Of a DNA stretch of 47,936 nucleotides, positions 43,882-47,936 are shown piece after piece. The DNA lies in contig NZ_JAEUPY010000412.1 in NCBI RefSeq assembly GCF_016790065.1, forward strand, positions 1 through 47,936, given 5' to 3'. The position numbers were made by a program, and so were the translations under genes. Origin of the DNA: Steroidobacter sp. GTDB taxonomy: Bacteria > Pseudomonadota > Gammaproteobacteria > Steroidobacterales > Steroidobacteraceae. Under the pieces are notes generated by a model. That model had not been told where the DNA came from, ran no database searches, and saw nothing but the letters and a program-made list of their open reading frames with translations. The first letter of the stretch is position 1; every line of letters starts with the position of its first letter.

Positions 43882-44499
43882 TCAGGGTTTGACTGCCGAA
43901 CTGTCGTGGTGACTGACTGGCTGACTGGTGACCCCGCCGATCAGTACCAGCCGCATCGCTTCCTCCACCGAAAGTTCGGTTTCGCGCAACTCATCTTTGT
44001 GCAAGTACAGGGTGTAGCCGCCGATCTGGTAGCTCATGGGGAAATACACCGCCACCAGCTCGTCATGATTGGCACCGAATAGTTTCGGATTGACCTGCTC
44101 CTCGGTCACGAAGCCGATCAGCTGCGCACTGCCGAAACGCCACAGCACCACGCGCTTCAAATCGCGAGCCTTGCCGCCCGCCGGCAGGAACCGGCTGAAA
44201 TCTTTGAAGGCGCCGAAAATGGTTTTGACGATGGGAATGCGCGCAAAAACCGCTTCGCCGTAACGAAACACGCGGCGCACGATGTACGCATCCACCAGCA
44301 CGCCGACGATCAGGATCAGGACGAAAGCCACCACCAGCCCGAGCCCCGGCCAGTAACGATCTTCCGGCAGCCAGGCACGCAGCGGCCCGCCCAGCACCGA
44401 TTCGGCGGTTTTGGCCAGCCAGAACACGACATACACGGTGAGCGCCAGGGGCAGCACCGCCGCCAGGCCTTTCAGAAAGGTATTCCACAGTCGCCGCAT
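43882..44499 (-). CDS. DUF502 membrane protein
   Basis: A 205-residue protein. An N-terminal membrane helix (TFLKGLAAVLPLALTVYVVFWLA) and a second (GLGLVVAFVLILIVGVLVDAY) are followed by a soluble domain with IPIVKTIFGAFKDFSRFL and the FGSAQLIGFVTEE segment, typical of DUF502. I start at the ATG at 44499; the preceding in-frame codons are not supported. It lies upstream of the glycosyltransferase on the same strand (115 bp gap) and divergent from the PBP4 gene. Function not established for the family. Confidence 0.87.
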   Translation of the reverse strand: MRRLWNTFLKGLAAVLPLALTVYVVFWLAKTAESVLGGPLRAWLPEDRYWPGLGLVVAFVLILIVGVLVDAYIVRRVFRYGEAVFARIPIVKTIFGAFKDFSRFLPAGGKARDLKRVVLWRFGSAQLIGFVTEEQVNPKLFGANHDELVAVYFPMSYQIGGYTLYLHKDELRETELSVEEAMRLVLIGGVTSQPVSHHDSSAVKP

Positions 44500-44654
44500 C
44501 GTCGTAGAGCCCGTCAGTCCCCAGCCGCTGATGCGCGGAGTATGCGGCGTACACGTACAGAAGAACATCGCGAGGCGAAGTTGCAGCGCTACACGCCGGC
44601 CAACGCTGCTAAAATTCGCCGACTCTACGCCGCAGCTCGTTGCTTCGTCCTCGA

Positions 44655-46082
44655 ATGTTCAAACCTGCTCTCGCGCTGGTCGCGCTCATCGCCATTGCAT
44701 TCCACCCGCTCGCGCTGGCCCGCGATTCGCAGCTGCCGCCGGCAGTGGTGCGCGTCATGAATCGCGTCGGCATCCCGGTCAAGGGCGTCAGCATCTATGT
44801 GCGCAATGCCAATACCAACGAGGTGATCCTCGAGGTCAATGACGAGCAGCCGCGTAGCCCGGCTTCAGTGATCAAGGTGCTCACCACCTATGTGGCGCTG
44901 GATTCGCTCGGCCCCAGTTACACCTGGAAGACCCGCGCCTATCTCAAAGGCCGCATGGCCAACGGCGTGTTGAACGGCGATTTGTTCGTGGTCGGCGGCG
45001 GCGATCCGTACATGACGGCCGAGCACTGGTGGCGTTTCGTACAGAGCCTGCGAGAGCAAGGCCTGGCCAAAATCACCGGCGACCTGGTCATCGACCACAA
45101 CTACTTCGCGCCGGCGGAAGGCCATCGCGCCGACTTCGACTCGCAGCCGTTCCGTAGTTACAACGTGTTGCCTGACGCGTTGATGGTGAACTTCCAGACC
45201 TCGCGCTTCACATTGATTGCCACCGACCAACGCGCGCGACCGTTGATCCTGGTCAATCCGCTGCCAGCCAACCTGCAGATCCAGAATCAGGTCCGGTTGA
45301 CCGAAGGCAAGTGCTACACCTCAGGCGTCACGTTCGACACTCCAGATCCCATCGGCAATCCCAACACCATCGTGGTGGGCGGAGCATTGCCTGCATCTTG
45401 CGGCACGTACTCCATCGGCCGCGCCATCATGAATGCACCCGACTATGCATACGGCACGTTTCGCACGCTGTGGACTCAGTCAGGCGGCTTGATGGACGGC
45501 GCGATGCGCATGGAAACATTGCCGGCCGACGCCAAACTGTTTTACGAACATGATTCGCTGCCCATGACTGAAGTCATTCGGCTGGTGAACAAATATTCCA
45601 ACAACGTCATGGCGCGCCATTTGATGCTGACCTTGGGCGTAGAAAAGTTCGGCCCACCGGCGACGGTCGAGAGTGGCCGCAATGCTGTTCGCTCATGGCT
45701 GTCGACTCGCGGCATCAACATGCCCGGCTTCGTGTTGGACAACGGCTCGGGTTTATCACGCGCCGAACGCGTGACCGCGCGCGGCCTCGGTGAGATGCTC
45801 GACATGGCGTGGCACAGCCCGTTCATGCCCGAGTTCGCCGCATCGCTGCCGTTGTCGGCAACCGATGGAACTTTACGCAATCGTTTCAAATCGCCCGGCA
45901 TGCAAGGCCGCATCCGTTTGAAGACCGGGCATCTGGACAACGTCAGCGCGCTGGCGGGTTTTGTAAATGCCGCCAGCGGCAAAACTTACGTTGTGGTCAT
46001 CATGGTGAATCATCCGGGCGCCCAAGGCGGCAGCGGCGAGGCCGTACATGCCGAATTGATTCGTTGGGTGTTTGGACAGTAG
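44655..46082 (+). CDS. dacB: D-alanyl-D-alanine carboxypeptidase/endopeptidase (PBP4 type)
   Basis: A 475-residue S13-family penicillin-binding protein. Signal peptide: ALALVALIAIAFHPLALA. Catalytic SxxK is Ser71-Lys74 (SPASVIKVLT); the SxN motif is Ser315-Asn317 (KYSNNVMARHL); KTG starts at Lys423 (RLKTGHLDN). It trims pentapeptides and cleaves cross-links in the periplasm. The ATG at 44655 is used; a TTG five codons earlier is less likely. Monocistronic, divergent from the DUF502 gene. Confidence 0.95.
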   Translation: MFKPALALVALIAIAFHPLALARDSQLPPAVVRVMNRVGIPVKGVSIYVRNANTNEVILEVNDEQPRSPASVIKVLTTYVALDSLGPSYTWKTRAYLKGRMANGVLNGDLFVVGGGDPYMTAEHWWRFVQSLREQGLAKITGDLVIDHNYFAPAEGHRADFDSQPFRSYNVLPDALMVNFQTSRFTLIATDQRARPLILVNPLPANLQIQNQVRLTEGKCYTSGVTFDTPDPIGNPNTIVVGGALPASCGTYSIGRAIMNAPDYAYGTFRTLWTQSGGLMDGAMRMETLPADAKLFYEHDSLPMTEVIRLVNKYSNNVMARHLMLTLGVEKFGPPATVESGRNAVRSWLSTRGINMPGFVLDNGSGLSRAERVTARGLGEMLDMAWHSPFMPEFAASLPLSATDGTLRNRFKSPGMQGRIRLKTGHLDNVSALAGFVNAASGKTYVVVIMVNHPGAQGGSGEAVHAELIRWVFGQ

Positions 46083-46204
46083 CGCGGACGCCGCAGGGAA
46101 CTGCCGCATCCACAAAGCGTTTTGCACACGCGAGTTGCGAAAGCGTAACGCTGCAGGCCGGCCGGCAAGCAGCTCGTACTTTTAATACTCACAGGAGAGT
46201 GTGC

Positions 46205-46798
46205 ATGAATCGCGCAATCGTGGCGGCAACGCTGCTAGCACTAAGCTCAGGAGCTGCTTACGCGCAGTCGCCCGAGAACGACTCAGGTTTATATATCGGC
46301 GGCGGTGTCGGCCAGTTCGATATCGAAATCGACGGCGTCGATGGCATCGACGAAGCCATCGGCCGCTTGGACGACAGCGACACCGCGTGGCAGGCCTTCA
46401 TCGGCTGGCGCCTGAATCCATACATTTCGCTACAGGCAGCGTATGTGGACTATGGCGGCCCCAACGATGATTTCAGCACCAGCGGTTCGAGCGGCAATTA
46501 CAGCGCTTCGCTGTCAGGCTTCGCGCCCTCGATCATCGGCACGTTACCGCTCGGCCCGGTGGAGCTGTCGGCCAAGCTGGGTTATTACTTCTATGACCTG
46601 GATGTGAGCATCGACATCGACGATCCGCTCGATCCGGACTCGTCCTCCAGCGATAGCGGTGAAGACGTGTTCTATGGCGTGGGCGTCGGCATGACGTTCT
46701 TCGATCGACTGCACGCCAAGTTGGAATACGAAAAGATCGATCTGAAAGGCGTCGATGATTCGAATGCTTTCTGGTTCACTGGCCAGTGGCGCTTCTAA
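46205..46798 (+). CDS. Small outer-membrane beta-barrel protein
   Basis: A 197-residue protein starting at the ATG at 46205 with AGGAGAG upstream. Signal peptide: AIVAATLLALSSGAAYA. The mature protein looks like an 8-strand barrel (LYIGGGVGQFDIEI, AWQAFIGWRLNPYISLQAAYVDY, LGYYFYDLDV, VFYGVGVGMTFF, FWFTGQWRF) and ends in Phe as in barrels handled by BAM. One loop is acid-rich (a run of Asp/Ser near residue 140: DDPLDPDSSSSDSGED), possibly Ca2+-binding. The family resembles OmpA-like/OmpW-type porin-like proteins; no OmpA C-terminal domain. Function unknown. Confidence 0.82.
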   Translation: MNRAIVAATLLALSSGAAYAQSPENDSGLYIGGGVGQFDIEIDGVDGIDEAIGRLDDSDTAWQAFIGWRLNPYISLQAAYVDYGGPNDDFSTSGSSGNYSASLSGFAPSIIGTLPLGPVELSAKLGYYFYDLDVSIDIDDPLDPDSSSSDSGEDVFYGVGVGMTFFDRLHAKLEYEKIDLKGVDDSNAFWFTGQWRF

Positions 46799-46807
46799 GT
46801 TGACGAG

Positions 46808-47914
46808 CTAGCCCAATCGAATCGGCAGGCGCTTGGCACCCCAAGCGCCTGCAGCTCCGCGGAACACGCCAGGCAGTTGCGTCCCACAACGCGAACATTT
46901 GCCGGTTGCATCCAGCTGCCATTCGCCCAGTTCGAACCAATCGCGCTCGATGACGCGCTTCTTGCATCCGGTGCAATACGTGCTCGCGCCTGCTGAATCG
47001 TGCACGTTGCCGGTGTAGACGTAGTGCAAGCCATTGGCGCGCCCGATGTTTCGAGCGCGGGTCAAAGTCGAGGCCGGCGTGCGAGCCTTATCCATCATTT
47101 TCCAGTCGGGATGAAACGCCGTGAAATGCAGCGGCACGTCCGCTCCGAGCTGGTCCATGATCCAGCGAGTCATCTGGTCCAGCTCGGCGTCCGAATCGTT
47201 CTCGTCCGGAATCAACAGCGTGGTGATTTCGAACCATACCGAGGTTTCGCGCTTCAGGTATTGGAGCGTCTCCAACACCGGGCCCAACTCGGCACCGCAG
47301 ATCTTTTTATAGAACCGTTCAGTGAATCCTTTGAGATCGACATTGGCGGCGTCCATGTGTTTATAAAACTCGACGCGTGGCGCAGCGCTCATGTAGCCAG
47401 CGGTCACCGCCACACTCTTCACGCCGACTGCGCGGCATGCATCGGCGACATCCATCGCATATTCCATGAACACCACAGGATCGTTGTAGGTGTACGCAAC
47501 GCTGGCGCAACCGAGCCGCTGTGCCGCTGTCGCCAAGGTCTCCGGAGAAGCTTGATCGGCGAGCGTATCCATCTGTCGCGATTTGCTCATGTCCCAGTTC
47601 TGGCAGAACTTGCAGGCGAGGTTGCAACCGGCAGTGCCGAACGACAACACCGACGTTCCCGGCAAAAAGTGATTCAGCGGTTTTTTCTCGATGGGGTCGA
47701 CGCAGAAGCCGCTGGAGCGGCCGTAGGTGTGGAGCTTGACCTGGCCTGCTTCGACACCCCGAACAAAACACAGTCCCCGCTGCCCTTCATGCATGCGACA
47801 TTCGCGCGGACAAACGTCGCACTGAACACGCCCATCCTCCAGCACGTGCCAGTACCTGGTCGGCCAATGCTTACTGGTTTCGTCTTTCATCACCGCGGAC
47901 ACAGGGGTATACAT
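46808..47914 (-). CDS. amrS: AmmeMemoRadiSam system radical SAM enzyme
   Basis: A 368-residue radical SAM protein. The cluster motif CxxxCxxC is CNLACKFCQNW. An N-terminal CDVCPRECRMHEGQRGLC segment and a C-terminal zinc-ribbon pair (CTGC and CSRC) are typical of AmrS. It works with AmrA and AmrB in a poorly defined modification; those genes are not in the window and may lie off the right edge. The ATG at 47914 is used; an internal ATG at codon 9 is also possible. Ends 10 bp from the stop of the convergent barrel gene. Confidence 0.92.
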   Translation of the reverse strand: MYTPVSAVMKDETSKHWPTRYWHVLEDGRVQCDVCPRECRMHEGQRGLCFVRGVEAGQVKLHTYGRSSGFCVDPIEKKPLNHFLPGTSVLSFGTAGCNLACKFCQNWDMSKSRQMDTLADQASPETLATAAQRLGCASVAYTYNDPVVFMEYAMDVADACRAVGVKSVAVTAGYMSAAPRVEFYKHMDAANVDLKGFTERFYKKICGAELGPVLETLQYLKRETSVWFEITTLLIPDENDSDAELDQMTRWIMDQLGADVPLHFTAFHPDWKMMDKARTPASTLTRARNIGRANGLHYVYTGNVHDSAGASTYCTGCKKRVIERDWFELGEWQLDATGKCSRCGTQLPGVFRGAAGAWGAKRLPIRLG

Positions 47915-47936
47915 TAGCGCTCGTTCGGCATCATGC

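Overview
The window looks like a chromosomal segment from a GC-rich, free-living gammaproteobacterium. The Entner-Doudoroff gene layout, Fe-type SodB, PcaF-type thiolase, Kup, the imelysin/di-haem iron-regulated cluster and Fur-like sites all fit that class. A Steroidobacterales/Nevskiales/Xanthomonadales relative is my best guess, but it is inference only. I see no tRNA, rRNA, CRISPR array, insertion sequence or integrase. Most of the window is ordinary, densely packed chromosome; the left 4 kb (an RHS gene and a long gene-poor spacer) is the most accessory-looking part.

Layout. 1-3497 (-): N-terminal part of a large secreted RHS/YD-repeat protein whose C-terminal tip lies off the left edge. 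4083-7561: a divergent alpha/beta hydrolase and nitroreductase, a small exported protein, Fe superoxide dismutase, a pair of palindromes and a small possible HTH protein. 7551-12364: a Fur-type operator followed by an imelysin lipoprotein, a di-haem cytochrome-like oxidoreductase, a DUF1513 protein and an outer-membrane barrel. 12386-15255: an AraC regulator divergent from a two-component pair. 15233-20972: cardiolipin synthase, a small membrane protein, a 10-cysteine secreted protein, a PcaF-like thiolase and two tail-to-tail DMT exporters. 21096-26001: a MocR regulator, two very small membrane/exported proteins divergent from a GcvA-like LysR regulator, a zinc-ribbon/VOC pair and a pirin. 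26079-32515: an ABC-2 permease fused to an M1 peptidase with its ATPase and a DUF6249 protein, opposite an ECF sigma/anti-sigma pair. 32633-35164: Kup and an ANTAR regulator. 35276-41221: a complete Entner-Doudoroff module, zwf-pgl-glk divergent from edd-eda. 41334-47914: a glycosyltransferase with a long disordered tail, a DUF502 protein, PBP4, an outer-membrane barrel and AmrS.

How the genes work together. The Entner-Doudoroff block takes glucose to glucose-6-phosphate (Glk), 6-phosphogluconolactone (Zwf), 6-phosphogluconate (Pgl), KDPG (Edd), then pyruvate and glyceraldehyde-3-phosphate (Eda). The Fur-box operon probably handles iron at the envelope. The ABC/M1 proteins and the neighbouring sigma/anti-sigma pair suggest envelope stress or peptide handling.

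Most noteworthy items: the mirror-symmetric cysteine ladder of the secreted protein at 17408-17875; the ABC-2/M1 fusion with a one-residue-longer zinc motif; the glycosyltransferase with a degenerate EX7E motif and a roughly 390-residue tail; the three-gene version of the imelysin cluster plus a barrel; and the dual-start small gene under a LysR regulator. No item clearly amounts to a new defence or mobile system.
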